64,000 nucleotides of DNA from Chlorogloeopsis sp. ULAP01 (GCF_030381805.1 NZ_JAUDRH010000006.1:1-64000), one strand, 5' to 3'. Counted from the first letter of the stretch, positions 7,440 to 17,668 are shown. Notes: generated by a model not told the origin, from the letters alone. Numbers and translations: made by a program.

Positions 7440-8579
7440 TTAGCCAACCATAGATAAAGAATTAGCTATCTGTTTCTCAAACACACCAAGCGATCGCACT
7501 ACAGCCTGATCCATGTCGTAGTACTTATATTCAGCCAACCGCCCTACAAAGATGACTGTACCGTTCAGTTTCTCTACCTCTTTGAGATAAAGATCCAACC
7601 GCTCGCGATTCTCCTCACGAGGTATGGGATAATAGGGGTCGTTTTTCCCTGGTACGTAAGCTTGAGGATATTCCATCACTAAAGTAGTTTTGGGTGAGGT
7701 TTGCCCCGACAAATATTTTTGTTCTGTAATGCGGGTGATGTTGTACTCGTTGGGGTAATTAACCGTACCTACTTCTTGATAATATTCTTGATCCAAAGTA
7801 TCAAACTGAAAGCGTAAACTACGATAAGGCAACTCACCATACATATAATCAAAGAAGGTATCAATCGGCCCAGTACAGATGATCCGGTTAAACTTAACGT
7901 CATTAATAATTTCCCGGTAATCTGCGTTCAGGAGTACCTTGATGTTGGGGTGAGCAAGCATTCGGCGAAACATCTCGGTATAACCGTGCTTTGGCATAGC
8001 CTGATATCTATCCTGAAAATAACGGTTATCCCGACTGATATAAACTGGAACACGTCCTGTTACTCCACGATCCAATTCTTCGGGTTTTAACTCCCACTGC
8101 TTCATTGTGTAGTGGAGAAAAACATTTTCATAAATGTAGTTGGCTAAAAAATCTAAATCTCCACTTGCACTTTCACGCAATTTGAGAATAGGAACTTTAA
8201 CTCCAAAACCGAAGTGTTCTAAAAGCAAATTCTCCAACTTCTCTGCATAGCGTGGGGGAAAAAGAGCATAGAGAGAATTTAAATTAAAAGGAATAGGCAC
8301 TTTCTTGCCTTCCACTACTCCCAACACATGATGATAGTAGTGTCTCCATTCAGTAAATTGAGAGAGATAATCCCAAGCTTTTTTAGACTTAGTATGAAAG
8401 ATATGAGGGCCATATTTATGTACTAAGATACCATGCTCATTATAGGAATCGTAAGCATTACCGCCGATGTGATCTCGCCGTTCTACAATCAGCACTCGTT
8501 GTGCCAATTGAGTTGCAATTCTCTCAGCTAGCACGCAGCCTGAATATCCAGCCCCTATAATTAGCCAATCTGCTTTCAT
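7440..8579 (-). CDS. glf: UDP-galactopyranose mutase
   Basis: Flavoenzyme that converts UDP-galactopyranose to UDP-galactofuranose, the donor for galactofuranosyl transfer. The FAD Rossmann motif is LIIGAGYSGCVLAERIA at the N-terminus, followed by ERRDHIGGNAYD and the family signature HKYGPHIFHT. Other mutase landmarks are YTMKQW and the C-terminal FVGRLAEYKYYDMDQ. Length 379 residues matches bacterial Glf. A strong ribosome-binding site (aaggag) precedes the ATG. The next gene upstream in the operon is a GlfT2-like transferase, which supports a galactofuranose role. Confidence 0.93.
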   Translation of the reverse strand: MKADWLIIGAGYSGCVLAERIATQLAQRVLIVERRDHIGGNAYDSYNEHGILVHKYGPHIFHTKSKKAWDYLSQFTEWRHYYHHVLGVVEGKKVPIPFNLNSLYALFPPRYAEKLENLLLEHFGFGVKVPILKLRESASGDLDFLANYIYENVFLHYTMKQWELKPEELDRGVTGRVPVYISRDNRYFQDRYQAMPKHGYTEMFRRMLAHPNIKVLLNADYREIINDVKFNRIICTGPIDTFFDYMYGELPYRSLRFQFDTLDQEYYQEVGTVNYPNEYNITRITEQKYLSGQTSPKTTLVMEYPQAYVPGKNDPYYPIPREENRERLDLYLKEVEKLNGTVIFVGRLAEYKYYDMDQAVVRSLGVFEKQIANSLSMVG

Positions 8580-8624
8580 GCTGCTTCTCCTTGTCTAAAA
8601 TAAGTTGAATCTTGAAACTTTGTT

Positions 8625-10457
8625 TTACTTTTGAGGTTCGAGATACTCTTGCCAAAATTGCATAGAGGTTAAATCGTTGAACGCTTTTTTCCACTCTGCA
8701 TTAACACTTGACCATTTCAAACTATTTTTAATTACAGAGTTAAACCAAGAAAATAAAATATCAACTCCAGCTTTTTGCTCCAATTCATACTGATAAGAAT
8801 TAGGATTTTCTTCTATGATATAAAGAATTCTTTTTTTAGCTAAGGCTTTACAAATTGAGTCACGTTCTTTGTCTTTGATACCTAATCTAATTACTGCACT
8901 TTCATTGGCAATTAAGAATCGCGGTAGTAAGTGACCATTAAGTGTTAACAAGCTAATCATTTTTTGAAATTTTCCAGCTTTAGTAATTTGATAACCTTCC
9001 GTGTTGGCAACATAATTAACTAGTATAGTTTGGTTTTTATAAGTTTTACTGGAATCAACAATCTTGGAATGCAGTAAATCTGGAGTATTATTTGTAATGA
9101 AATTGGGGCCTTGCATATAATCTTCAAAACCTTTGACTACCATTTGTGCAGAATTGTAATCAAAGATGAATAAATAATAGAGTATATTGTTTGTGAAAGT
9201 TTTAACTGTTTTCACGTATTCCAAAGAACTATGAATTGAATTGGTTATTAAGTGATTGCGAATATAATAGTAGAAATCCCAAATAGGTCTTTTAGCATAA
9301 AAAGGTTCGTGCCACACAGCTATAGACGGAAAAGCCACTATTCCATTCTCAAAATGTTCGTTAATTCTTAAACCAAATTCCATGTCATCTATTTTGATAA
9401 ACAAGGGAAGTGGTAATCCAATTTTTTCGACGATTTCTTTAGAAAAGCCAAAAAACCAAAACCCCCCATAATCTATATTGTCTTCTACTAAAAGTGAGTT
9501 AAGCGTGGTAGTGTTTTGTAAATCAAGATTGTGTTTGAGAGGATAGCCTGTGAATTTATCCTGCTTGATGTTTCCTTCGTCATCGATGGATTTGTTATAT
9601 ATTGCTCCTGCTTCATACAAAATGTGTTTTTTGTATAAATCCAACATACTACCAGCTACAGCAAAATCCTGATTCGCATATTCATACAAAGAAAAAAGCC
9701 TATAAATAGCTTCACTATCTAACTCGATATCGTCATCCATAAACAAGAAGTGGGTATAAACGCCTTCTTGTAATGCTTCAATCAATCCTTTAGTAAAACC
9801 ACCACTTCCACCGACATTGCGATTAGGAATTAGCTGCACTCTATAGTCTTTAAAATCACTCGAATTCAGAGTTTTACCATTATCTACTACAAAAACTTTG
9901 AATTTTTTATCCTGCAAAAACCTGTCTTGCAAAATAGTGTTGACTGTCTTTTTTACATAAACTTCTTTTTTGAATGTACAAGTGATGATAGCTAATGATA
10001 CATCCCGATGCTTTTCTTGTTCAGTTACAATTAATCCTTCTGTAAATAAACCTTGTTGACTAAGACAAGTTATTTCCAGATAAATGCGACCAGCTTTTTG
10101 ATTTTGCTTGAGTTCTGGCAAGATAATTTTTACATAATCTGATAATTGACAATTCTTAATCTTTTGACTGTAAATAAGTTCTCTGGTACTTAATTCCGAA
10201 GTTTCTCGATAAGCAAAAACTTCAAAATCTCCCTCTAATTTTAGTAAATAATGAAGTGAATTTATAGAGGTATATTTTGTATAGTGTTTTTCATATATTG
10301 AATTGAAATAAGTGTTCAAAGATATAGTACTATCTTCATGTAAAACAATTTGATTGCTGTCTTCATTCAAATTAATTGATATATTATTAACAACCTTGAA
10401 GTATAAATCAGAAATCTCAAAGTTTTGAGGAAATTGAACTCTGCTAACTATGTTCAT
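8625..10457 (-). CDS. GlfT2-like galactofuranosyltransferase
   Basis: 610-residue glycosyltransferase with the layout of mycobacterial GlfT2: an N-terminal beta-rich domain (about 1-145), a GT-A catalytic domain (about 150-400) and a C-terminal helical part. The GT-A domain has LAIITCTFKKE, the loop NRNVGGSGGFTKG, the metal-binding FLFMDDDIELD (DDD at 241-243) and the acceptor-site-like WHEPFYAKRPIWDFYYYIRN. It lies 45 bases upstream of glf in the same direction, so donor synthesis and transfer are encoded together. The GlfT2 assignment is by architecture and motifs; chain length and linkage cannot be told. Confidence 0.82.
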   Translation of the reverse strand: MNIVSRVQFPQNFEISDLYFKVVNNISINLNEDSNQIVLHEDSTISLNTYFNSIYEKHYTKYTSINSLHYLLKLEGDFEVFAYRETSELSTRELIYSQKIKNCQLSDYVKIILPELKQNQKAGRIYLEITCLSQQGLFTEGLIVTEQEKHRDVSLAIITCTFKKEVYVKKTVNTILQDRFLQDKKFKVFVVDNGKTLNSSDFKDYRVQLIPNRNVGGSGGFTKGLIEALQEGVYTHFLFMDDDIELDSEAIYRLFSLYEYANQDFAVAGSMLDLYKKHILYEAGAIYNKSIDDEGNIKQDKFTGYPLKHNLDLQNTTTLNSLLVEDNIDYGGFWFFGFSKEIVEKIGLPLPLFIKIDDMEFGLRINEHFENGIVAFPSIAVWHEPFYAKRPIWDFYYYIRNHLITNSIHSSLEYVKTVKTFTNNILYYLFIFDYNSAQMVVKGFEDYMQGPNFITNNTPDLLHSKIVDSSKTYKNQTILVNYVANTEGYQITKAGKFQKMISLLTLNGHLLPRFLIANESAVIRLGIKDKERDSICKALAKKRILYIIEENPNSYQYELEQKAGVDILFSWFNSVIKNSLKWSSVNAEWKKAFNDLTSMQFWQEYLEPQK

Positions 10458-10544
10458 ATGCTTCCTACCTTTTAGGCGTGTTTACTAAGAAAATGTTGTC
10501 AAATCTCAAATGCCAATCTTGGAAATTTACTTAGGCAAAGCATT

Positions 10545-11879
10545 TTACCTTCTGCCTACTGCCTTAACTTGCTGTAAATACTGGTGGGTATAATCTACAA
10601 ATGGTTGATAAGCTGCTTGAGGAGATAGCTTGGCGATCGCGTACCTGTGAGCTTGTTCCTCCATCCACTGACGCTTTTCTTTTTTGGTTATAACTGTGTG
10701 TATGGCTGCTGCGAAATCTTCAGGCGTATCTGCTACCAGAACAGCACTACCAACAACCTCTTGTAGTCCTTGAACGCCTACACTGGTAGAAATACAAGCG
10801 CGCCCATAGGACATTGCCTCTACAAGTTTAATTTTCAGCCCGCTACCAGCCAATAAAGGAATCAGACAGAGTTCAGCCGCGCTGTATTCTGCTTCCAAAT
10901 CGTCAACTCTACCTAAAAAGCGAACATTTGGATAATTTCCTTGAATTAAATTACACACAAGACCACATACGTGGAGAGTCAGATTGGGCATTGACTCTAT
11001 AACCCTTAGCCACACATCCTCAAGAAACCACTTAAGACCATAGTAGTTGTGATCTGCACCACTACCTACAAATAGGCAACGACCGGGTACTTGCTTGTCG
11101 GTATGAGAGTGATATATTGCAGATATGGGCATCGAAATGACATCACACTGAGATACCATTTCCTTAAAAAACTTAGCATCCTCTTCCTGAATAGCTAGCA
11201 GCACTTGTGCTTTACGTAACTGTACAACTTCCTTATTCCTATCCCATTCTGAAATATCTATGTGTGCTCCGATTTGTTTTAAATCTGCAACTCTTCTATG
11301 AAGAATGTCATGTGTTAATATGACTTTTAATATTGATACATCAGTAGAAATAACATCAAACACATTACTTAGCCAAGCGTAATTAGCTACTACAACATCT
11401 GGCTTAAATCTAGCAAACTGTGAACCTGCAAAAGCTACTTCCTCTGGAGTTGCCAAAATATCCCACTTTTGAGTAAAAATCACATATAAAGGCTTTATCT
11501 GTCGTTTATTTCTGGCAGAACGGTAAATGTTTTTTAACTTTTCTGGTAAGCGATCATAAGCCAATCGTAATAACTCAATTAACCAATCTGATAAAGAGTT
11601 AAATCTAAGCAGAAGACGACCTATTCTCAAGTTATTTTTAACTGACACATTAGCAAGTGTTGCCAGTGTAGGCGGAATGATATACCAGGGAGTTCTACCA
11701 TTAGGTGATGAATTAATAAGTACATACTCAATTTCATAACCAGCTTGCCGCAAGTACTGCATAAAATCAAGTATATAAGTAGAATTACCAGCAGTGTTCT
11801 CGACAGGAATATCTCTACTAATAAATTGAATTTTGATATGTCGATTAATACTTTCTCTCAACATATATTTAACTACCAT
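10545..11879 (-). CDS. Glycosyltransferase family 4-like protein
   Basis: GT-B fold glycosyltransferase of 444 residues. The N-terminal half begins IKIQFISRDIPVENTAGNST. The C-terminal nucleotide-sugar half carries GRCLFVGSGADHNYYGLKW, RFLGRVDDLEAEYSAAELCL, and the donor-site GSGLKIKLVEAMSYGRACI, with Glu in the EAMSYG motif. It shares layout and the GxKIKxxEA signature with the next protein (11953-13176). Acts in the cytoplasm on a growing glycan; sugar and linkage unknown. Two nearby in-frame starts (MVVKY, MLRES) are equally plausible. Confidence 0.75.
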   Translation of the reverse strand: MVVKYMLRESINRHIKIQFISRDIPVENTAGNSTYILDFMQYLRQAGYEIEYVLINSSPNGRTPWYIIPPTLATLANVSVKNNLRIGRLLLRFNSLSDWLIELLRLAYDRLPEKLKNIYRSARNKRQIKPLYVIFTQKWDILATPEEVAFAGSQFARFKPDVVVANYAWLSNVFDVISTDVSILKVILTHDILHRRVADLKQIGAHIDISEWDRNKEVVQLRKAQVLLAIQEEDAKFFKEMVSQCDVISMPISAIYHSHTDKQVPGRCLFVGSGADHNYYGLKWFLEDVWLRVIESMPNLTLHVCGLVCNLIQGNYPNVRFLGRVDDLEAEYSAAELCLIPLLAGSGLKIKLVEAMSYGRACISTSVGVQGLQEVVGSAVLVADTPEDFAAAIHTVITKKEKRQWMEEQAHRYAIAKLSPQAAYQPFVDYTHQYLQQVKAVGRR

Positions 11880-11952
11880 TATCAGTTTTAAGCTTGCTGT
11901 AATTATTAATAAATAGCTTAATTAAAATTTTAAAATTAATAAAACTAACTAT

Positions 11953-13176
11953 CTAATTAAGCATTTTCTCTAATAAATCTAGAACTTTTTTGTTATACTC
12001 TTTGGCAAAAATATAGGCATTTTGTGAGAGATGACTAGACAATATTGGATTTGTCATAACTTGAATGATAGATTGAGCAAATTCATCTAAATTGTTAGCA
12101 ATGATAAAAGCTTTATTAGCTCCTTGCTCCAGCCCTTTAGCACCTTCAGGTGTTGTAATCAAGACTTTAGATTGTCCTAAAGCTTCAATAGTTTTGATTT
12201 TTAAACCTGTCCCAAATAGAATAGGGTTAATAACTATATCAGCAGTATCATAAACCTCGTCTATGTTCTGCATATATCCAAGTTTTATGCATCCGTCAGT
12301 ATCCTCTACTACTTCACAAATATTTCCTGCGATCGCTAGTTGAACATCAGGAAGCTTTGCTCTAACTTTTGGTAAAACTTCTCTAATAAAGTAGCCAAAG
12401 CTATGAATATTGATTTCATTTCTAGAAGCTACATAAAGAATTTTTCTGCGAAGCGATACTATCTGTTTTGGTCTACGCAGGGGAACGGTATGACCTATAG
12501 TGATAACTTTGTTTCCTACTAGCTTTTTAAAATATTCTTCTTCTTCTTTTTGTACGGCTATAACTAAATCTGCTCGGCAAAGCCCCTTTATTTCCTCTTT
12601 AATAGTTGTAGAGTACCAATAATATTGTTGACCGTTATTTTTATATAAATTCACTCGATCATTGAATATATCGTGGGTATCAATTATTTTCAAAACATCT
12701 TTACTAAAATATTTTAGAGCTTTGGAGAAAAATACATATTCAACAATTACAATATCAGGCTTAATTTTTGTTTGTAATTCTACTAAAAACTGATTAATAG
12801 AATTGTCATACCAATCATCCACTGTACCAGGGAATTTAGGATAGTTGGTTAGAAAACATCTTAATTTTCTAATAATTCTTGCAATTAAACTTCGTTTTCT
12901 GTGCCAGCAATCTGTGTAAGGTAAAGAGTAGAAATTTTCCCCCCAAGTTTGGCGCATCAAATCTTCATCTGCTATCTCCTGCTGAATGTACAAAAAATGT
13001 ACTTCATGACCTAGATTTTTTAGGTTTATTAACAAATTATAAATTCTAGTTCGATTACCTGCATTTTGAGGATGGGAGGGAACAGGAGATATTACTAGTA
13101 CTTTTTTTGATGTACTAGTTACTTTATTTTGACTGAAAAAAACAGGAGCTGTATCCAAAATACAACTTTGAAACAT
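11953..13176 (-). CDS. Glycosyltransferase family 4-like protein
   Basis: 407-residue GT-B glycosyltransferase. It opens with VLVISPVPSHPQNAGNRTRI, typical of the N-terminal domain. It then has IVEYVFFSKALKYF, KIIDTHDIFNDRVN, and the donor-binding GTGLKIKTIEALGQSKVLI with EGAKGLE downstream. It is related to the neighbouring protein at 10545-11879 in length and motif order. aaaggaa precedes the ATG. Gene order places it in the minus-strand polysaccharide operon. Donor and acceptor are not predictable from sequence. Confidence 0.77.
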   Translation of the reverse strand: MFQSCILDTAPVFFSQNKVTSTSKKVLVISPVPSHPQNAGNRTRIYNLLINLKNLGHEVHFLYIQQEIADEDLMRQTWGENFYSLPYTDCWHRKRSLIARIIRKLRCFLTNYPKFPGTVDDWYDNSINQFLVELQTKIKPDIVIVEYVFFSKALKYFSKDVLKIIDTHDIFNDRVNLYKNNGQQYYWYSTTIKEEIKGLCRADLVIAVQKEEEEYFKKLVGNKVITIGHTVPLRRPKQIVSLRRKILYVASRNEINIHSFGYFIREVLPKVRAKLPDVQLAIAGNICEVVEDTDGCIKLGYMQNIDEVYDTADIVINPILFGTGLKIKTIEALGQSKVLITTPEGAKGLEQGANKAFIIANNLDEFAQSIIQVMTNPILSSHLSQNAYIFAKEYNKKVLDLLEKMLN

Positions 13177-13235
13177 AGAAATTTCCTTTTATCTATTTTC
13201 TGCTTTAGAATTCTGGGTTAAACAATTGAAAAATT

Positions 13236-14216
13236 TTACAACCATTCAACTTGCCAAGCTTTTTCCGATAACTTAGCTTTCCTCCTTCCAGTGGCTTCAG
13301 CTTGAATAATTAGTAAATCCATAGGAGTGATTAACAAGTCTAAAAGAGTAGCTTTACCTATAATCATTTTCGCAACATTAATCGGCAATTCTTTTAGTAG
13401 CCAACCTATCCAGCGATAGGAGTAGTCTTTAATGTTCCATATATTTTGGAAGACATCGGTACCATAGAGTTCTTTCAAATATTGATGAGAACAACCGTAG
13501 CGGTGAAATTGGTTTGTAAGTTCCCGTAGATTCACACGGTGACGGTGCTGAACTACGGCTTGATCTGCACAATAAAACTGCCAAGAGCTTTGGCGTTGAA
13601 TTCGCCAACATATGTCAGCATCTCCACCCGTTGTCAGGTAGGGGCGAAACAGCCCAATCTCTCGCAAAGTTTGGCGGCGAATAGCAAGATTAGCTCCGGC
13701 GGCATAGGGACAGAATGGATGCATTGCTGCGTCTTTATGAGACAATATGTTTTTGCGCTCTGCATACTTTTCAAGAAGTGTTTTACCGGGTAGAGCAATA
13801 ACTCCACCACCAACTAAACCAACTGTGGGATTGGCAAAGGGTTGAACAATGGCATACAACCAATCTGGCTGGGGACGGCAATCAGCATCGGTAAAGACGA
13901 TAATTTCACCACTGCTAGTACGAATGCCAGCATTGCGAGCAGCGTATGAACTTTGAATTTTATTTTCGCTTTGGTAGCGAATTTTTATTCCCTGCTGTTG
14001 TGCATCTTCACTCTTTTGTTTGATAATTTCGGCTGTGTGATCGCCACTGCCATTGTCTACCAAGATATACTCGACGCGATCGCACGGATAAGTTTGCATA
14101 CACAAACAATTTATCAAGTCTGGTAAGTCTGCTTCACCGTTATAAATTGGGACAACAACCGAAACCTTGGGCAAAAATGCTTCATTATTTAAACTATCTG
14201 TTTGATTGCTAACCAT
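13236..14216 (-). CDS. Glycosyltransferase family 2 protein
   Basis: 326-residue GT-A inverting glycosyltransferase. The N-terminal fold is VSVVVPIYNGEADLPDLINC with ILVDNGSGDHT. The metal-binding DxD is in IVFTDADCRPQPDWL. An acceptor-site stretch follows, TTGGDADICWRIQRQ. The C-terminal part contains amphipathic or hydrophobic helices (IGWLLKELPINVAKMI) but no clear multi-pass membrane domain. Likely adds one sugar to a lipid-linked glycan in this cluster. Confidence 0.8.
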   Translation of the reverse strand: MVSNQTDSLNNEAFLPKVSVVVPIYNGEADLPDLINCLCMQTYPCDRVEYILVDNGSGDHTAEIIKQKSEDAQQQGIKIRYQSENKIQSSYAARNAGIRTSSGEIIVFTDADCRPQPDWLYAIVQPFANPTVGLVGGGVIALPGKTLLEKYAERKNILSHKDAAMHPFCPYAAGANLAIRRQTLREIGLFRPYLTTGGDADICWRIQRQSSWQFYCADQAVVQHRHRVNLRELTNQFHRYGCSHQYLKELYGTDVFQNIWNIKDYSYRWIGWLLKELPINVAKMIIGKATLLDLLITPMDLLIIQAEATGRRKAKLSEKAWQVEWL

Positions 14217-14311
14217 ATTTCACACAAGCTCATACTTTATGTTTGATAGCAAAGCTCAACGAATCTTTTTCTTGTTTTCACTCCACAATATCCCCCACAT
14301 AAATTATGACT

Positions 14312-15382
14312 TTACGACTGATTTAGATAAGTGAAATTTTCTTCTGATTGATAATAAACCTTGAGTAACAAGTCACTTTTTAGATAAGTGACAATGCTAC
14401 CAATAGCAAAAATAAGCTCCAAACCTATTACTATTGGTACTGCTAAAGGTAGTAAACCAGAGCGACTTTTATCTTCTTGTAAAACAGCATGAATTTTCTG
14501 ATTATCAAACGGTTTAATTCTCTTAATTGTCGAGAGCATACCCTTAATTTTCTGAGCTAGTGTCCAATTTAAATCCGTAGATAATTGAGCATAATCAACC
14601 AGCTCCGAATTTTTTGTCAAAAGATACTTGATGTGCTCTTTCAAAACGCGATCGCGCCCCATTAATAAATAACGCCAAATACAAAAAGATAATGTTGGTG
14701 GTTCGTGGGTAGCTTGGGCTTTTGGATGTTTCCAGATTTTGTTTTCCTGTAGGCAATGAAGAGAGTAACAGTGTATATCACAGTTGCCTCGGTAAAGCGG
14801 TAAATTAGTCGGAATGGGATATTGCAAGAGAAAATCACGACGAAAGGCAACAGCATTTAGAAAATAGTAGTCTGATATATATGGTTCCTCTTGATATGAA
14901 AAGCGCGGGAAGAAGTAGTGCATAGCTATGGCAAGTTCATAAGCATTCCTTACAGGTGTACTCGTCTCGCCGGCAACAACATTAATTTCACCGCTTTGCA
15001 TGAAAGGAGTGAGTATATTCCTCAGCCAATTTGAGACATAGACACAATCTGAGTCACAATAAACAATGATTTCACCCGTAGTAAGAGTAGCACCAAGCAT
15101 TTTTGCTTCGTAGTAGCCTAATCCTGGTGCTTTTTGTAAAGTAATCCAGGGATATTTAGAAGATATTTCATCTATCACTTCTTGTGGTGCATAGCCACCA
15201 TCAATGATTAAAAATTCATTAGCTTGCTCAGGTGAAATATCCTGGGCAGCAATTGAAGCTAAACTTCTGTAGATATTATCAAGCTCTATACTTGAAAGAT
15301 TTTCGGTTTCAAATATAATCGAAAAACTAGGCAATTTTGTCTCTATTGATTGCTTAACTTGTTCTTGACTGAGAGATTTCAT
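14312..15382 (-). CDS. Glycosyltransferase family 2 protein with C-terminal membrane helix
   Basis: 356-residue GT-A protein. Motifs are FSIIFETENLSSIELDNIYR at the N-terminus, LIIDGGYAPQEVIDEI, and the DxD in IIVYCDSDCVYVSNWL. Near the C-terminus a hydrophobic helix (LLPLAVPIVIGLELIFAIG) probably anchors it in the membrane. A strong aaggagagg ribosome-binding site precedes the ATG. It lies 15 bases downstream of the ABC transporter ATPase gene, so it is probably co-transcribed with the exporter. Confidence 0.75.
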   Translation of the reverse strand: MKSLSQEQVKQSIETKLPSFSIIFETENLSSIELDNIYRSLASIAAQDISPEQANEFLIIDGGYAPQEVIDEISSKYPWITLQKAPGLGYYEAKMLGATLTTGEIIVYCDSDCVYVSNWLRNILTPFMQSGEINVVAGETSTPVRNAYELAIAMHYFFPRFSYQEEPYISDYYFLNAVAFRRDFLLQYPIPTNLPLYRGNCDIHCYSLHCLQENKIWKHPKAQATHEPPTLSFCIWRYLLMGRDRVLKEHIKYLLTKNSELVDYAQLSTDLNWTLAQKIKGMLSTIKRIKPFDNQKIHAVLQEDKSRSGLLPLAVPIVIGLELIFAIGSIVTYLKSDLLLKVYYQSEENFTYLNQS

Positions 15383-15397
15383 AGTATTTACCTCTCC

Positions 15398-16747
15398 TTA
15401 TTTAGAAATCTGATTTGTGGTTACTATATTTTCTTTCATTAACAAACAAATTGAAGCATTGTGAGGATGTATTATTTTCCACTTGCGTGGTTGATAGAAC
15501 AAACATCTGCTGATACTTTCTTCTCTTCCCTCTACTCGAAACTGAAAGGATTCCACTGCATCGAGATGATACATTCTCTCCTTTTTCGCATATACATCCA
15601 TGATGTAAATTCCCAGCTTTAAACCCATGTAGGGCATTTCTAGTTGAATTTCATTTTCACCAGGTAATAGGTAGATATTATTTTTGTCTTTTAAGTTGTT
15701 AATAAGTAAAATTGTGTCTCCTCCTTCTCCTAGACCTTTGATAGCGAATGTAATACTAACATCCTCAAGTTTTTTAAGTACTTTACATTTAATACATAAA
15801 AATGTTTGTTCCCCACTAATCGGCGATTCAATTATTTCACCTTGACTATTTCTAAAAAATAGAGATTGTATTTCTAAACCAAAACTTTCTCTTTTCCGCA
15901 AAAAGGGAATTAATTTTGTTCCTACTTCTGATTCATTTAAAAATAAATCCCTTTCGTACTGATTAATAATTGAACCTGCATCATCATATCCAAGAAACTC
16001 ACCTTGTTTCAGGTAAACCGCAGATTCGCATACAGTGAGAATAGAATGGGCATCATGACTAACTAAAATAAAAGATGTGCCTTTTTGACGCAAATCGTGC
16101 AATTTCTGAAAACACTTGCCTCTAAATCGACTATCTCCTACAGCTAATACTTCATCAATTAAAAGAACATCTGGCTCAGTATGAATCGCACTAGCAAAAC
16201 CTAAGCGTGCTGCCATCCCAGAACTATAACTCTGTACTGGTGCATCAATCGCATCTCCTATTTCTGCAAACTTTACAACTTCATCAAATCGCTCATTTAT
16301 TTCCTTTGTAGATAAACCCAAAATTGACATATTGGCATAAATATTTTCTCGCCCAGTCAAAATAGGATTAAATCCAGCCCCTAAGGCAATTAAAGGTGCT
16401 ATCCGACCATTAACTTCTACAAAACCAGTATCGGGTTTAATCAGCCCGGCAATAATCCGCAATAGGGTAGATTTTCCACTGCCATTTTTACCAACTAAAC
16501 CGAGTGCTTCTCCTCGATGCAATTGAAAATTAACATCTTTCAATACCCAAAATTCTTTTGGTCGAAGCATATCGTTTTTCTCTCGCAAACCAAGTACTTC
16601 AGAAGCGATATCCTGAATACCATAGAATAGCGATCGCCTTAAATCTCGACAAAACTTTTTCGCAACTCCATTAACCGAAAGAACTACTTCACCATCATTT
16701 TTGTACGATTTTGCTGAAATTTCCTGCTCATCAATATTAATCATCAT
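15398..16747 (-). CDS. wzt: Polysaccharide ABC exporter ATPase with Wzt-type C-terminal domain
   Basis: ATP-binding subunit of a teichoic acid/O-antigen-type exporter. The N-terminal 260 residues are the ABC domain: Walker A GLVGKNGSGKSTLLRI, signature SYSSGMAARLGFASAI, Walker B VLLIDEVLAVGD, and the switch His in LVSHDAHS. The remaining ~180 residues form an extra C-terminal domain like that of Wzt from E. coli O9a, which binds the capped glycan; this is inferred from position and length (449 residues against about 250 for a bare ATPase). The start codon overlaps the permease stop codon by one base (TAATG), so the two are translationally coupled. Confidence 0.88.
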   Translation of the reverse strand: MMINIDEQEISAKSYKNDGEVVLSVNGVAKKFCRDLRRSLFYGIQDIASEVLGLREKNDMLRPKEFWVLKDVNFQLHRGEALGLVGKNGSGKSTLLRIIAGLIKPDTGFVEVNGRIAPLIALGAGFNPILTGRENIYANMSILGLSTKEINERFDEVVKFAEIGDAIDAPVQSYSSGMAARLGFASAIHTEPDVLLIDEVLAVGDSRFRGKCFQKLHDLRQKGTSFILVSHDAHSILTVCESAVYLKQGEFLGYDDAGSIINQYERDLFLNESEVGTKLIPFLRKRESFGLEIQSLFFRNSQGEIIESPISGEQTFLCIKCKVLKKLEDVSITFAIKGLGEGGDTILLINNLKDKNNIYLLPGENEIQLEMPYMGLKLGIYIMDVYAKKERMYHLDAVESFQFRVEGREESISRCLFYQPRKWKIIHPHNASICLLMKENIVTTNQISK

Positions 16748-17649
16748 TAAGAACTCATTCTTTCAACTACATAAGGCATTGCTAGACGATAGATAATCCA
16801 AGCTAAAAGTAATCCCACAATTGCAATTAGGCTGGCTATCCAAAATCCTTGTGGATCGGATATAACACCTGTTGTTGCCAACTCCCGTGTTGTTACTAGC
16901 AAAGGTGTAACAGGATTTAGGTTGACAATGGAGCCAAATATTCCATGATTGGGAACTGGATAGACTACTGGGGTAAGAAATAACCAAAATCCAGTTATTA
17001 AGGTTATCCCCATTGAAAAATCTTGATAGAGAGCGCTTAGTGGAGCCAACAGCAAACCAAAAAAAGTTCCTAGCAATACCAAATGAATTAAGGCGACTGG
17101 CGCTAAAAAAACATTCCAAGTTATTGGAATTTGATACCAGATAAACAAGCCCACAATCAGAATTAATTTGATGCCAAAATTGAAAAAAACTTCACCTAAT
17201 TTGGCAACAATCAGCGCTTCTCTGGGAAAATTAATTCTAGAGAGCATCATCTTAGCAGCTGTTACTGCTTGAGGTGGCCCGTTCAGCGCTTCGACAAAAG
17301 TTTGCCACAACGTCATGCTGAACATGACGTAAGCAGGATAGGGCAAGTCTGTGGCACCGATGTTGACAACTCCACCTCCTTGAGCAAGGGTAAAGCCAAC
17401 TGCCATGACTATCGGAGGTATGATTGCCCAGAAAATACCTAAAAATGACTGACGGTATTTAGCTCTGATATCTCGAATCATCAGCCGCCAAGCCAACTCT
17501 CGTGATGCTAACAAATCCCGCCCCATTTCTTTGAATAACCGAAGCGGATGCCTCATTCGACTTTCAGGGCGATGCACTATTGTGTGGACTCTTGGAGCTA
17601 CTTTTTGAACTGTATTTTGTCTCAAATACTGCTGACTTTTGTCCATCAT
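16747..17649 (-). CDS. wzm: Polysaccharide ABC exporter permease
   Basis: 300-residue ABC-2 type permease of the Wzm/TagG family. Residues about 35-55 carry the amphipathic stretch LAWRLMIRDIRAKYRQSFLG that precedes the first membrane helix (FWAIIPPIVMAVGFTLAQ). About six membrane segments follow, including ILIVGLFIWYQIPITW and ITLITGFWLFLTPVVYP. With the ATPase encoded immediately downstream it forms an exporter for a lipid-linked glycan across the inner membrane. Either of two adjacent ATG codons can be the start. Confidence 0.88.
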   Translation of the reverse strand: MMDKSQQYLRQNTVQKVAPRVHTIVHRPESRMRHPLRLFKEMGRDLLASRELAWRLMIRDIRAKYRQSFLGIFWAIIPPIVMAVGFTLAQGGGVVNIGATDLPYPAYVMFSMTLWQTFVEALNGPPQAVTAAKMMLSRINFPREALIVAKLGEVFFNFGIKLILIVGLFIWYQIPITWNVFLAPVALIHLVLLGTFFGLLLAPLSALYQDFSMGITLITGFWLFLTPVVYPVPNHGIFGSIVNLNPVTPLLVTTRELATTGVISDPQGFWIASLIAIVGLLLAWIIYRLAMPYVVERMSS

Positions 17650-17668
17650 GATTAATTTGAATCACTAA

